A DNA stretch of 64,000 bases from Bacteroidales bacterium. Lineage in GTDB: Bacteria > Bacteroidota > Bacteroidia > Bacteroidales > UBA12077. Of the stretch, positions 17,862-28,116 are shown in pieces. The translations under genes were made by a program, and so were the position numbers. The notes under the pieces are model-generated. The model did not search any database. It worked only from the letters and a program-made list of their open reading frames with translations, and was not told the DNA's origin. The first letter of the stretch is position 1. Each line of letters begins with the position of its first letter. Location of the stretch: assembly GCA_028282785.1 (NCBI GenBank), contig JANQHE010000002.1, forward strand, positions 115,581 through 179,580, read 5' to 3'.

Positions 17862-18317
17862 TTAATTTTCTCTTAATACATACTCATCATATTCTATCTC
17901 AAATCGTAACTTATGTTTTGACTCTTCCTGGGCCAAAACTATAAACACTTCTTTCATTTCTTCATTACTTGATGCTTTTGCCAGGTCATAATATAATTTA
18001 AATGCTGCCTTTTCTTTGCTCATTGCTACTACCAAGGCTTCTGAATAAGTCATATCAGGCTTTACCGAAACCTCGACCATATAATCACTTATTTTTAAAT
18101 CAGTAATTTGTTTCTGTTCAATTTTAAATGAACCTTCATTTTTAATTTTTGTTAAACGGGCTTTATGCTCAATTTCTTCTTGTGCAAAAGACGTAAACAC
18201 AATTCGCATATCTTCAGTTTTTGCATTTTCAGCTAACTCATTATAGAAATCTACAGCTTCTTGTTCAGCATTAATTGCAAAATCCAGGATATCATTAATA
18301 GAGTTAAATTCTTTCAT
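17862..18317 (-). CDS. Ferritin-like (rubrerythrin-type) diiron protein
   Basis: This 151-residue four-helix protein has two related halves. Each carries diiron-ligand motifs: EQEAVDFYNELAE with EEIEHKARL, then EKAAFKLYYDLA with EESKHKLRFE. This is the erythrin-type pattern of rubrerythrins. There is no C-terminal rubredoxin domain and no cysteine, so it is a short rubrerythrin-like form. The family acts in peroxide reduction or iron handling in anaerobes. The gene stands alone between two terminators, with 382 bp upstream, consistent with its own promoter. Confidence 0.88.
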   Translation of the reverse strand: MKEFNSINDILDFAINAEQEAVDFYNELAENAKTEDMRIVFTSFAQEEIEHKARLTKIKNEGSFKIEQKQITDLKISDYMVEVSVKPDMTYSEALVVAMSKEKAAFKLYYDLAKASSNEEMKEVFIVLAQEESKHKLRFEIEYDEYVLREN

Positions 18318-18699
18318 CTTTTTTAGTGATTAGTTTTAATGTTAACAATATTTATTCCTTTTTGTTTTTAATAATTTTATTATGTATTGCAAATTTTACA
18401 GTTTGCTTATTCCATAACTTGCTCGCTGCAATGAGAACACCTTTCTTTTAAAGATATGAAATTACACACGGCTATTATTCTTTACATATTGAACAACTCA
18501 AGTTTCTGATTTATAAGACATTTTGAGATTTTCAAAATCTATTATAAATTATTAAATAAATGCTTATAATGCAAACTTTTGGGATTATTTATTAAAGTTT
18601 GATTCTAAATAGCATGATCCGATCAAGAGGAGTATTTTTATCAGAGAGGTCAAAAAACAAGGGATACGTTAAATACTGCATCCCTTATTCTAATATTTA
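18318..18699. other. Intergenic stretch with no recognisable gene
   Basis: These 382 bases separate the ferritin-like gene from the end of the Stn-type operon. I see no ORF with coding character and no RNA fold except the operon terminator near 18659-18686. The right-hand part should hold the promoter of the ferritin-like gene, but no clear TAnnTTTG match was found. Confidence 0.5.
18650..18687 (-). terminator. Terminator of the Stn-type operon
   Basis: The arms AAGGGAT (18659-18665) and ATCCCTT (18680-18686) are followed on the minus strand by GTTTTTTG. It lies just after the stop codon of the large subunit gene. Confidence 0.7.
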
Positions 18700-21600
18700 T
18701 TACTGCTTAAAAGCTTCCTTAAAATTATCGTCAAAAATTTTAACCAGATTATCACAGCCATGCTTAAATAGCTTGTTCTGGTTATCCTTTTCGGTATAAA
18801 TAAATTCAAAACCTTCAGTTTTCTTAACATCAGATAGAATATCGAAAATTTCTTTTCTGATATACTCCACAGATTCCACATTCGTTTCGTTAAATTGGTT
18901 AATGATGTTAACCAGTTGTTTATAATTCTCTATTTCAATCTTGCCTTTAAGTTGTTTTTCAAACACTTGAATATTTTTCTGGGTATTTGTAAAACTTCCT
19001 GATGTTTCTACAGGGAAAGTTGCCGGAAGAATTAAGTTTGCTTTTTGAGCTGTTTCAGTCATAAAATAATCCTGAACCATAACAAACTCTGCATCGGCAA
19101 ACCATTTCTGCACTTTTTCTTTGTCTACTGCACATCCAATTGGGTCTTCACCAAAAATGTAAAACTTCTTAATTAAACCTTCGTTTAAGAGTTCCTTCAT
19201 ACATTTATCCCCTTGTTCAGGTAAACTATCAAGTTTCCAGGTTTTGGCAAGTTTGTTAGCATATTTCGTATCTGCTAAGTCAACATTTCCAACTCCATTC
19301 TTTGATGAAATACCCATATCAAATAATCCCTGTGAATTATTCTTTTCTTTCAAAGAAATTAATCCATTAGCAGTTTTACCAAGTTTACCTGTAATCATTG
19401 CTAAGTTGAATAATTCCCGGCTCACATTCGACGAAACTTCTTTTTCTGAGAATACCAAAACAGCATTTATTTCATTATTATATGATTTAGCAAAACTTTC
19501 TAACGTTTCTTTACTAATACCAGACTCTTTAACCAATTGATCGTAATTTTCCTTAGCTAATTCCTTCTTATATTCATCAAAACCAGTACAATTATCTTTA
19601 ATGAACATGGCATTTTGCAACCCATTTTCAATCAAATAGTAGTTAATTGCTTTAACATAATAATAGTAAGAATTAACCTTATTGGTTTTATCAACTTTAT
19701 GCTCTAATGCACTTAATTCTCTATTAGTAATTAATTCAATCGGAGTATTTTCGATTTCACGTGCATTATTGATCATAAAACTTACAACCGGGTTGTCCAT
19801 GTTTACTTCTGATCCTAATATATAGATTCGCGAAGCATCTTTAATTTGCTCAAAAGGAACATTTGCTTCTGAATTTTCACTATACCACCTTCCCTGTCCA
19901 ACATAATGGAAGCTTGAAATATTATTCGTTTTAGCTCCTGTTCTTGCAAGCTTTTGAACCATGTACATTTCTTCATTACTCAATCTTGCGCCGGCAAAGA
20001 ATCCATTTTCATTTGGGTCAGCACCTTTAATTTCATCTGCAACCACATCAAATGCTTTTTCCCAACTGATTACTTCAAATTTTCTATCTACCTTAAGTAA
20101 TGGTTGTGTAATTCTGGAAGTATCGTTCATTACCGGGTATCCAAAACGAGAATACCGGCAAATGTTTCCATCTTTGTTAACCTGCCCCTGGTACCCTTTA
20201 ACTTTCCATACAAATTCCGATTTATGGTAATATTCTACTTCGCAACCAACCGAGCAATAATGACATAACGTATTTACTTTATCAAGCTCAACTGGTCCGG
20301 GTTTAAAATTCACATTCTCTGTTAAAGCTCCGGTAGGACAAGTAGATATACAAGATCCGCATGATTCACAATCGGTTTCTACTAATGAGTTACCCATGCT
20401 AGGTGCAATAAATGTATTAAATCCACGATTAACTAATCCTAATGCATTTGCACCTACAACTTCTTTACAAATTCTAACACAACGTGCACAAAGAATACAT
20501 TTGTTGTTATCAATTTCTATAAATGGATGAGAGAAATCCAACTCATGAGCATGGTAATCGCCGGCAAAATTCTTTTGCTCAGCGTCATACTGAGTAGCAT
20601 ATTTCTTTAGATCACACGTGTGGAATTCGGTACAACCACATTCCAAACAACGTTCAGCTTCGTGTTGAGCAATATTTTCGTTTGTATAACCCAGCTCAAC
20701 CTCTTTAAAATTAACCCTGTCATCTGCTGCTAACACCGGCATCTCTTCTCTTAATTGTTTTTGGTACCTTCCCAAGAAATCGTCCGAGGTTAATTCTTTA
20801 TAGCTCTCTCTCTTACTAATAAATTCTTTTGGTTCCGGCACTAATTCTTCACCCATTAAATATTGGTGACAACTGCGGCTGGCAATTTTCGCCTGTTCAA
20901 CCGCTTCAATAATTGTCGCTGGCCCGGTAACTCCGTCTCCGGCTGCAAACATAGACTTAATTCCAGTCTGTAATGTGTTTTTATCTGCATCAATATCACC
21001 CCAACGGTTAACTTCCAACTTACCATCAGTAGCAGATTCATTAACATCTTCTAAAAAGTTCACAACAGTTTTTTGGCCAATTGCAGCTAATATATAATCG
21101 AGTTCAATATCAAAATCAGAACCTTCAACTGGTACAGGACGTCGTCGTCCTGAAGCATCAGGTTCACCTAACTCCATTTTTAAACAAGTCATTGACTTAA
21201 CCTTTCCATCTTTGTCTTTATTCACTTTAGACGGATTGGTTAAGAATAAATATTCTACGCCTTCAACCTTTGATTCGTGAATTTCGATTGGATTTGCAGG
21301 CATTTCCTTTTCAGTACGCCGATAAATCACATATACCTTTTCTGCACCACAACGTAACGATGTACGGCAACAATCCATAGCTGTATTACCACCACCTACA
21401 ACTGCAATCGTTTTTCCACTAAAATCATATTTCTGGCCTGTCATTTCCATATTTCTCAGGAAATCGATTCCGGAAAATACATTCTCTGCATCATCACCCT
21501 CACAACCAATTAAAGTTCCTCTCTGTGAACCAATGGTTAGGATTACAGAATCATAATCCTTTTTTAATTCCTTATAACTTAGGTTATCGCCTAATTTTTT

Positions 21601-22398
21601 ATTGTAAAAAATATTTGTTCCCAATTCGGTTACAGCAGCAACTTCCTGGTCCAATACATCGTTTGGCAAACGGTACTCTGGAATACCATAACGTAACCAA
21701 CCTCCCGGATTTGGGCTGGCTTCAAATATATCACACTGGTGCCCTTTTTGTTGTAAAAAGTAAGCCGAAGATAACCCACCAGGCCCGGCACCAATAATTG
21801 CCACTTTTTTACCTGTTGATTTTGCAACCTCAGGAATAAACCTTGTTTCTGAAAGTAAATCCTGGTCAGCAGCAAAACGCTTCATATAATCAATACCTAC
21901 CGCAGCACCTTCATGCAAATGGTTTCTTCTACAAACTACCTCACAAGGGCGTACACAAACACGGCCACAAATAGCCGGCAATGGATTAGTTTCTTTTATT
22001 AACCCTACCGCTTCACTGTATAAACCTTTTTCGATTAATGATATATAACCTTGTACATCAACACCTGCAGGACAAGTTTGCTTACATGGAGCCTCACAAT
22101 CGGCATAATGATTACTAACTAATAGATCTAAAGCTGTTTTACGAGCTTTTCTCACTTTATCATTTTCAGTCTCAATCTTCATCCCTTCTTGAATTTTCGT
22201 AGAACAAGATGGCTGCATTCCACGCATACCGTCTACTTCAACAACACATACAAAGCAAGAAGAGAAAGGTTTCAAACGATCATCATGGCATAAAGTTGGA
22301 ATTTCAACCCCATTTCTTTTGGCTAACTGAAGAATGGTTTCTCCAGGATTTCCTTTTATATTTTTTCCGTTAAGAATTATATTTAGTTGATTGCTCAT
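18700..22398 (-). CDS. stnC: StnC-type subunit: GltD-like NADPH module fused to NuoG-like iron-sulfur module
   Basis: This is a 1232-residue fusion. Seen in order: a [2Fe-2S] ferredoxin domain with Cys37, Cys48, Cys51 and Cys65; a GltD-type cysteine-rich helical domain (CEAPCKQTCPAGVD, then CGRVCVRPCEVVC); a flavin/NAD(P)H domain with GAGPGG at 203-208 and GGGNTAMDCCR; a double [4Fe-4S] ferredoxin (CILCARCVRIC, CESCGSCISTCP) near 630-690; and a molybdopterin-oxidoreductase-like domain starting CHYCSVGCEV. The last domain lacks a catalytic Cys/Sec motif, as in NuoG, and there is no hydrogenase H-cluster domain. This matches StnC of the Sporomusa-type transhydrogenase, which links ferredoxin and NADH to NADPH. 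Formate dehydrogenase is the less likely alternative. Confidence 0.85.
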   Translation of the reverse strand: MSNQLNIILNGKNIKGNPGETILQLAKRNGVEIPTLCHDDRLKPFSSCFVCVVEVDGMRGMQPSCSTKIQEGMKIETENDKVRKARKTALDLLVSNHYADCEAPCKQTCPAGVDVQGYISLIEKGLYSEAVGLIKETNPLPAICGRVCVRPCEVVCRRNHLHEGAAVGIDYMKRFAADQDLLSETRFIPEVAKSTGKKVAIIGAGPGGLSSAYFLQQKGHQCDIFEASPNPGGWLRYGIPEYRLPNDVLDQEVAAVTELGTNIFYNKKLGDNLSYKELKKDYDSVILTIGSQRGTLIGCEGDDAENVFSGIDFLRNMEMTGQKYDFSGKTIAVVGGGNTAMDCCRTSLRCGAEKVYVIYRRTEKEMPANPIEIHESKVEGVEYLFLTNPSKVNKDKDGKVKSMTCLKMELGEPDASGRRRPVPVEGSDFDIELDYILAAIGQKTVVNFLEDVNESATDGKLEVNRWGDIDADKNTLQTGIKSMFAAGDGVTGPATIIEAVEQAKIASRSCHQYLMGEELVPEPKEFISKRESYKELTSDDFLGRYQKQLREEMPVLAADDRVNFKEVELGYTNENIAQHEAERCLECGCTEFHTCDLKKYATQYDAEQKNFAGDYHAHELDFSHPFIEIDNNKCILCARCVRICKEVVGANALGLVNRGFNTFIAPSMGNSLVETDCESCGSCISTCPTGALTENVNFKPGPVELDKVNTLCHYCSVGCEVEYYHKSEFVWKVKGYQGQVNKDGNICRYSRFGYPVMNDTSRITQPLLKVDRKFEVISWEKAFDVVADEIKGADPNENGFFAGARLSNEEMYMVQKLARTGAKTNNISSFHYVGQGRWYSENSEANVPFEQIKDASRIYILGSEVNMDNPVVSFMINNAREIENTPIELITNRELSALEHKVDKTNKVNSYYYYVKAINYYLIENGLQNAMFIKDNCTGFDEYKKELAKENYDQLVKESGISKETLESFAKSYNNEINAVLVFSEKEVSSNVSRELFNLAMITGKLGKTANGLISLKEKNNSQGLFDMGISSKNGVGNVDLADTKYANKLAKTWKLDSLPEQGDKCMKELLNEGLIKKFYIFGEDPIGCAVDKEKVQKWFADAEFVMVQDYFMTETAQKANLILPATFPVETSGSFTNTQKNIQVFEKQLKGKIEIENYKQLVNIINQFNETNVESVEYIRKEIFDILSDVKKTEGFEFIYTEKDNQNKLFKHGCDNLVKIFDDNFKEAFKQ

Positions 22399-22442
22399 TT
22401 TCTTTTTAATTTAATTAATGATTCAATTATCAATTAGTTTGA

Positions 22443-24221
22443 TTATGATAATAAAATAGCATCAAATTTACACTTACTATAACACATACCGCACTGTATA
22501 CAGTCTTCTTGCCTAATTGTGTGCAATTCTTTCCTTTCACCATCAATTGCATTAGTCGGGCAATTTTTAGCACACACAGTACACCCTGTACACTTTTCAG
22601 GATCAATAGTATAAGTAAGTAGTTTTTTACAATTCTTTGCAGGGCATTTTTTATCATTTATATGAGCTTCGTACTCGTGCCTGAAGTATTTAATTGCTGT
22701 TAGCACCGGATTTGGGGCGGTTTGCCCTAAACCACAAAGAGAACTATCTTTAATCTGGTAGGCTAGTTCTTCTAACTTTTCAATATCTCCTTCTTGCCCT
22801 TCACCTTCAGTAATTCTTTCAAGGATTTCAAGCATCCGTTTTGTTCCAACGCGGCAGAACGTACATTTACCGCATGATTCTTTAACTGTAAAATCAAGGA
22901 AGAATCTTGCAATATCAACCATACAAGTAGTTTCGTCCATTACAACCATACCGCCTGAACCCATAATTGCTCCGGTGGCTGTTACAGAATCATAGTCGAC
23001 TTCAGTATCTGCAAGGTATTCAGGAATACAGCCACCCGATGGGCCACCTAATTGTACTGCTTTAAACTGTTTATCATCAATAATTCCTCCACCTAATTTA
23101 AAAATGATATCACGAATTGAAACTCCCATTGGAACTTCAACAGAACCACCATGTTTAATCTTACCTGTTAAAGCAAAAACTTTTGTTCCTTTACTTTTCT
23201 CCGAACCATACTTCGAATAAGATTCTGGCCCATTTAAAAATATAAACGGAATATTTGCGTAGGTTTCGACATTGTTATTGTTCGTTGGTTTAGCCCATAA
23301 TCCTGCTTCGGCAGGGAATGGCGGGCGTTTTCGTGGCATACCTCTTTCTCCTTCAATAGAAGCAATAAGTGCTGTTTCTTCACCACATACAAAGGCTCCT
23401 GCTCCTTCTTTTACAAATAAATCAAAATCGAAACCTTTCACTCCCATTACATCTTTTCCAAGAAATCCCTTTTCTCTTGCCTGCTCAATAGCGATATTTA
23501 ATCGTTTAATGGCCAGAGGATATTCCGCACGGCAATAGATCACACCTTCGTTTGCACCAATTGCATAACCTGCAATTGCTAATCCTTCCAGAACCGCATG
23601 AGGATCACCTTCCAGTAATGATCTGTCCATAAATGCTCCGGGATCACCTTCGTCTGCGTTACAAATTACATATTTTTGTTCTGATTTATAGTTAAAAGCA
23701 AACCTCCATTTAAGGCCTGTTGGAAAACCTCCACCTCCACGGCCACGAATTCCTGAATCTAATACAGTTTGGATAACATCTTCCTGGCTTATTTTTTCTT
23801 TTAGAATTTTTTCTAAAGCCTTATATCCACCTTGTTCCTCATACTCATTAATATTTTCAGGATCAATTATTCCACAATTTCGTAAGGCAATCTTTACTTG
23901 TCCTTCCCAAAATGAATCGTCTTTAGTTTCAAAAAAATCACTTTTAACAATATAATCTTTTACCGGTTCACCTTGTTTTAAGTGCTTATCGAAAATTGAT
24001 ACGGCTTTTTCTTCATCAATTTCACCATATAGATATGAGCCTGAGTCATCAATAACTTCAATTAATGGCTCCCGGTAGCACATTCCAATACAACCGGTTT
24101 TCTTTATTTCTATATCGAGTTTATCAGCATCCTGCAATGCCAATAATTTATTGAATACCTTGTTAGCACCCGCGGCTATTCCGCAACTTGCCAGTCCGAC
24201 TAAAACTTTTGTTTTTTCCAT
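22443..24221 (-). CDS. stnB: StnB/NuoF-type subunit (FMN, NADH-binding, iron-sulfur)
   Basis: This 592-residue flavoprotein resembles HydB and NuoF. Seen: an N-terminal thioredoxin-like ferredoxin domain with CGIAAGAN and CIGMC; the FMN/NADH site GRGGGGFPTGLKW; the [4Fe-4S] motif CGKCTFCRVGT with a later CGLG; and a C-terminal pair of [4Fe-4S] clusters (CTGCTVCAKNCP, CIQCGMCYSKC) absent from respiratory NuoF. The extra clusters are typical of soluble electron-bifurcating enzymes. It oxidises or reduces NAD(H) at the FMN where bifurcation is thought to occur. It lies between the NuoE-like and StnC-type genes with short gaps. The product is cytoplasmic. Confidence 0.92.
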   Translation of the reverse strand: MEKTKVLVGLASCGIAAGANKVFNKLLALQDADKLDIEIKKTGCIGMCYREPLIEVIDDSGSYLYGEIDEEKAVSIFDKHLKQGEPVKDYIVKSDFFETKDDSFWEGQVKIALRNCGIIDPENINEYEEQGGYKALEKILKEKISQEDVIQTVLDSGIRGRGGGGFPTGLKWRFAFNYKSEQKYVICNADEGDPGAFMDRSLLEGDPHAVLEGLAIAGYAIGANEGVIYCRAEYPLAIKRLNIAIEQAREKGFLGKDVMGVKGFDFDLFVKEGAGAFVCGEETALIASIEGERGMPRKRPPFPAEAGLWAKPTNNNNVETYANIPFIFLNGPESYSKYGSEKSKGTKVFALTGKIKHGGSVEVPMGVSIRDIIFKLGGGIIDDKQFKAVQLGGPSGGCIPEYLADTEVDYDSVTATGAIMGSGGMVVMDETTCMVDIARFFLDFTVKESCGKCTFCRVGTKRMLEILERITEGEGQEGDIEKLEELAYQIKDSSLCGLGQTAPNPVLTAIKYFRHEYEAHINDKKCPAKNCKKLLTYTIDPEKCTGCTVCAKNCPTNAIDGERKELHTIRQEDCIQCGMCYSKCKFDAILLS

Positions 24222-24252
24222 TTTATTTTTTTTAGGGTTTCAGTGGAAATAA

Positions 24253-24771
24253 TTAATTACTTTCGCTAATCTTGATTTCCTTCACGATTTTTACAGCTTG
24301 TTTTCCGGAAAGTTTTCCATAAGTCTCATCACCAATCATCATAACCGGAGCCAGAGAACAACAACCAAGACAAGCAACAGACTCTAAGGTAAAAAGTCCA
24401 TCCTCAGTAGTTTCACCATCTTTGATACCTAATGCATCCTCCAATGCTTCAGAAACAGCAGTAGCATTTTGCACATGGCAGGCAGTACCATGACAAACTT
24501 TAATAATATGTTTTCCAACCGGATTTAATCTGAATTGAGTATAAAACGTAGCAACTCCATACATTTCGCTAAGTTTTAAACCTGTTAATTCAGAAATTTT
24601 AATAAAAGTTTCAGCAGGCAGGTATCCGTAGATATCCTGTGTTCCCTGTAAAATTGGGATCAGGCTACCTTTTTTACTTTTATATTTTTCAATTAGCGGA
24701 TCAATTAAAGACAGATCCACAGAAGCCTGATTATCAACTTCTTTTTCTTGTAGTATTCGTTTGACACGCAT
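24253..24771 (-). CDS. stnA: StnA/NuoE-type [2Fe-2S] subunit
   Basis: This 172-residue thioredoxin-like ferredoxin carries the family cysteines in CHGTACH and CLGCC, with the conserved YGVATFYTQF region before them. In HydABC and Stn complexes this subunit partners the NuoF-like flavoprotein and forms the bifurcating core. It is the first gene of the three-gene minus-strand operon. The gap to the next gene is 31 bp. There are no nearby complex I membrane subunits, so respiratory NADH dehydrogenase is unlikely. Confidence 0.92.
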   Translation of the reverse strand: MRVKRILQEKEVDNQASVDLSLIDPLIEKYKSKKGSLIPILQGTQDIYGYLPAETFIKISELTGLKLSEMYGVATFYTQFRLNPVGKHIIKVCHGTACHVQNATAVSEALEDALGIKDGETTEDGLFTLESVACLGCCSLAPVMMIGDETYGKLSGKQAVKIVKEIKISESN

Positions 24772-24901
24772 AGCTTAAAATGCTTAGTTTATAATTTATT
24801 GGTTTCGAAAAATAATAATCAATAATAAAATATTGATTTATGAATAACAAAACTTATTATATGTCCTATAATAGTTTTATGCCAAATCTTAAAAATATTG
24901 G

Positions 24902-24915
24902 TTTATTTAAATCAA
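24902..24915. promoter_or_regulatory. Degenerate FNR-type box in the divergent region of the Stn-type operon
   Basis: TTTATTTAAATCAA differs by one base from the symmetric TTGAT-TTAA-ATCAA operator. It lies about 130 bp before stnA and about 150 bp before the SNF2 gene. The sequence is AT-rich, so chance is possible. A similar, better palindrome lies beside the Crp/Fnr gene at 11565. The 292-bp gap holds no other recognisable feature. Confidence 0.3.
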
Positions 24916-25063
24916 TTCTAATTATTTTTAATTCATCAAAAGTATAATCTACTGAATTATTGAAGTATACAAATTTGTTTCAAAAAAAGCATTAAAAGGA
25001 ATTTATAGCTCAGTCTAATTTGATATTTTTATAGAATTTTTTTTAAACAAGGTTTGAGAATTT

Positions 25064-28015
25064 ATGCAACGAAAAGAGTTTGTAATAGGTATTGTCGATC
25101 ACCCATTATTTGGATGGATTATGGTTCCATACATCTTAGTTATTAAACCAAACCATGGATTTTACAATATCGAAGCAAAAATCTCTCAATTCAATATTAG
25201 CCGGTATCTTGATAAATTCTCAGATAAAGAGAAGCAACTTATCAAATGGATTGATGAGTATAGTGATCAGAATCTTCATAAAGTTTTTTGTAAAAAAAGA
25301 GGTCAATCCGTAGTCGACTTTATATCAAAAATAAACAAGGATTTCTCTAAAGATTACATTAGGCCTTATATCGAGAAAAGGTTGGTAAAATGTACTGATC
25401 TTTTACAAGAGATGGATATTAATCTTTATTTCAAGGAAAAACCTAAATATGTAAACTCTGATGAAATCATTCATGTACAAAAGGGATATGCCCAGGCTGT
25501 ATTTAATATAAATAAACTGGAAAATGAAACACAATATTATTTGAGTATAAGACACCATAATAAGGAGCTTAATTTACTTGATAAATCGAGCTTTATATTA
25601 ACCCAGTATCCTTGCAGAATTATTATAGAAAACCAGCTTTTTGTTTTTAATGATATTGATGCCAAAAAACTTCTGCCATTTTTTAATAAAGATTGCATTC
25701 ATATTCCTAAATCTTCTGAAAAAAAGTGGTTTGAGACTTTTGCTTTGGAGAGTATTAAGCAATATAATGTGAAATCTAATGGTTTTGAAATAAATAAAAT
25801 TATTTCAAACAAAGATGCTGAATTAAGTTTTGAATATGATTTACAAGGAAATCCAACCTTGATCCTTTCATTTATCTATAATGGTCAAGTAAAGTTTTTT
25901 GCTAGCAAGGGTTCAAAATCGTCTGTTCGTTTTGAAGAAAGAGATGGAGAATATATGTTTCATCAAATTGATCGAGATCAGGTTTGGGAAAATGAAATCG
26001 TTGAAAAATTATTAAAGATCGGTTTGGAAAATTACCTGGATTCTCACTTTGGCCCAATTAAAAAAGGTTCCATTGAAAACGAAGAATATCTTTATGAATT
26101 TATTCTATGGCTTAGTGTTCACAAATCTGAAATTGAGGCTCTTGGAATTCAATTAACTCAAAAACAAAAAGAATTCCGATTTTCTTTATACGAACCCAAT
26201 ATACAATCTGATGTTAAAGAAGAAAATGACTGGTTTGATCTAAAAATCATTGTTCAAATTGGTGAGTTTAGTATTCCATTTCCTAAATTTCGTAAGAATA
26301 TTTTAAGTGGTAACCGTAAATATATATTACCAAATGGAGAAATTGCTATTTTGCCTAAGGAATGGTTTGAACAATACAACGAGTTATTCCAATTTGGAAG
26401 GGATGTTGATAAAAACATTCAGTTAGATAAACATCATTTTGGATTGATTGAAACAAGTATTCCTGAAAAAAGCAAATCCATTGTTGAGAAATATCGAAAC
26501 TTGATCGCCAGCTATTCAAAAAATAATTATGAATTACCTGGTGGTTTAAATGCAAATTTACGACCTTACCAAAAAGAGGGATATTCATGGATGCAATTAT
26601 TACAGGAAAATCATTTTGGAGGATGTTTGGCTGATGATATGGGATTAGGAAAAACTGTCCAGACATTAACTCTTTTATTAAACTCAAAAGGTAAATTGAA
26701 TAGCGAAGAGTATGAACCTGAAAATAAACCAGTTTTATCTCAACTAAGTATTTTCGACCAGATTAATCCCCAAAATATTAGCTCTTCTGCTACTTCACTA
26801 ATTGTAATGCCAACTTCGTTAATTCATAACTGGGAAGAAGAGATAAAAAAATTTACTCCCGAATTGAAATGTTATAAATTCATTGGACAAAACCGTCCAA
26901 AAGAATTGCATGGATTTAAAGATTATGATATCATTTTGACTACTTATGGAGTTGTGAGAAATGATTTTGAACTGTTAGGAGCCTACAAATTCTTTTATAT
27001 TATTCTGGATGAAAGTCAGTACATTAAAAATCCCGATTCCAAAATATATAAGGCCGTAAATCAGCTTAATTCCAAGCACAGGTTGGTATTAACAGGAACA
27101 CCCATTGAAAATTCTTTAACTGATCTTTGGGCTCAAATTAATTTTCTGAACAAAGGTCTTCTTGGAAATCTAAGGTTTTTCAAAAGAGAATTTGCTCAAC
27201 CTATTGAAAAAAATACCGATCCGGATAAAAGAGAAAGATTGCAGCAATTTATTCAACCATTTGTATTGCGACGCACCAAACACCAGGTTGCGAAGGATTT
27301 ACCGGACAAGTTGGAATCAGTTATTTATTGCGATATGTCCGAAGAACAGAAAACTTTATATGAAGAGGAAAAATCTAAAATTCGCAACTCGATTATGGAA
27401 ACAATCGAAAAATCAGAAAATAAACCTACCATACTCGCAATTGAAGGATTAAATAAATTAAGGCAAATTGCCAATCACCCGGTTTTAATTGATGAAGGTT
27501 ATTCTGCAGAATCCGGTAAATACGAAGAAATAACCCGTAATATTGAGAACCTGATAGCCGAAAAGCATAAGGTATTGATATTTTCGGCTTATGTTAAGCA
27601 CCTGAATTTGTTTGCTAATTATTTAAACGAAAACAATCATCCTTATTCAATGCTAACCGGTAGCACCCGAAACAGGGAAGAAATTATTAAAGATTTTCAA
27701 GATTGCGAAGATAAATATGTATTCCTTATTCAAATCAAAGCAGGTGGAGTTGGCCTTAACTTAACCGCGGCAGATTATGTTTTCATCATTGATCCTTGGT
27801 GGAATCCAGCCGTCGAAGAACAAGCAATCAACAGAACCCATCGTATTGGTCAGGATAAAAAAGTAATGGTATATCGATTCATTTCATCAGAAACTGTTGA
27901 AGAAAAAATACAGCAATTAAAAGCCAGAAAATCGAAATTAGCAGACTCATTTATAAATAATGAACAAGCTGTAGAAAAGATGAGTTTAGAACGAATATTA
28001 GAGTTTCTGAATTAA
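25064..28015 (+). CDS. SNF2 family DEAD/DEAH-type helicase (Rad54/HepA-like ATPase)
   Basis: This 983-residue double-stranded-DNA translocase has a long N-terminal region of about 490 residues without a domain I recognise. The SNF2 N-lobe follows, with Walker A DDMGLGKT at about 523-530, motif II DESQ near 649, and LTGTPIENSLTDLW. The C-lobe carries INRTHRIGQDKKV. All helicase motifs are present, with DESQ in place of DEAH. Bacterial relatives act in transcription recycling, repair or defence. It is a single gene, divergent from the Stn-type operon, with no methylase or nuclease neighbour, so a phage-defence role has no contextual support. Confidence 0.93.
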   Translation: MQRKEFVIGIVDHPLFGWIMVPYILVIKPNHGFYNIEAKISQFNISRYLDKFSDKEKQLIKWIDEYSDQNLHKVFCKKRGQSVVDFISKINKDFSKDYIRPYIEKRLVKCTDLLQEMDINLYFKEKPKYVNSDEIIHVQKGYAQAVFNINKLENETQYYLSIRHHNKELNLLDKSSFILTQYPCRIIIENQLFVFNDIDAKKLLPFFNKDCIHIPKSSEKKWFETFALESIKQYNVKSNGFEINKIISNKDAELSFEYDLQGNPTLILSFIYNGQVKFFASKGSKSSVRFEERDGEYMFHQIDRDQVWENEIVEKLLKIGLENYLDSHFGPIKKGSIENEEYLYEFILWLSVHKSEIEALGIQLTQKQKEFRFSLYEPNIQSDVKEENDWFDLKIIVQIGEFSIPFPKFRKNILSGNRKYILPNGEIAILPKEWFEQYNELFQFGRDVDKNIQLDKHHFGLIETSIPEKSKSIVEKYRNLIASYSKNNYELPGGLNANLRPYQKEGYSWMQLLQENHFGGCLADDMGLGKTVQTLTLLLNSKGKLNSEEYEPENKPVLSQLSIFDQINPQNISSSATSLIVMPTSLIHNWEEEIKKFTPELKCYKFIGQNRPKELHGFKDYDIILTTYGVVRNDFELLGAYKFFYIILDESQYIKNPDSKIYKAVNQLNSKHRLVLTGTPIENSLTDLWAQINFLNKGLLGNLRFFKREFAQPIEKNTDPDKRERLQQFIQPFVLRRTKHQVAKDLPDKLESVIYCDMSEEQKTLYEEEKSKIRNSIMETIEKSENKPTILAIEGLNKLRQIANHPVLIDEGYSAESGKYEEITRNIENLIAEKHKVLIFSAYVKHLNLFANYLNENNHPYSMLTGSTRNREEIIKDFQDCEDKYVFLIQIKAGGVGLNLTAADYVFIIDPWWNPAVEEQAINRTHRIGQDKKVMVYRFISSETVEEKIQQLKARKSKLADSFINNEQAVEKMSLERILEFLN

Positions 28016-28116
28016 AAAACTTTGATCGCTCCCAACTTTCTTTTGACTCGTGTTAATCTGTTTTGTAACTTTTCCCATTCTAAAGAGTAGAAACAAACAA
28101 ACTAACTTTAATAGAT

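Noticed and set aside
18700-22398. Formate dehydrogenase or [FeFe]-hydrogenase catalytic subunit
   Set aside because: No Cys/Sec active-site motif and no H-cluster domain are present. A GltD-like NADPH module is present instead.
22430-22657. 75-codon minus-strand ORF overlapping the NuoF-like gene in another frame
   Set aside because: It covers the ferredoxin-coding end of stnB in a shifted frame and looks like a shadow.
25064-28015. SNF2 helicase as part of a phage-defence island
   Set aside because: Neighbours are a metabolic operon and coiled-coil proteins. No nuclease, methylase or other defence gene is adjacent.
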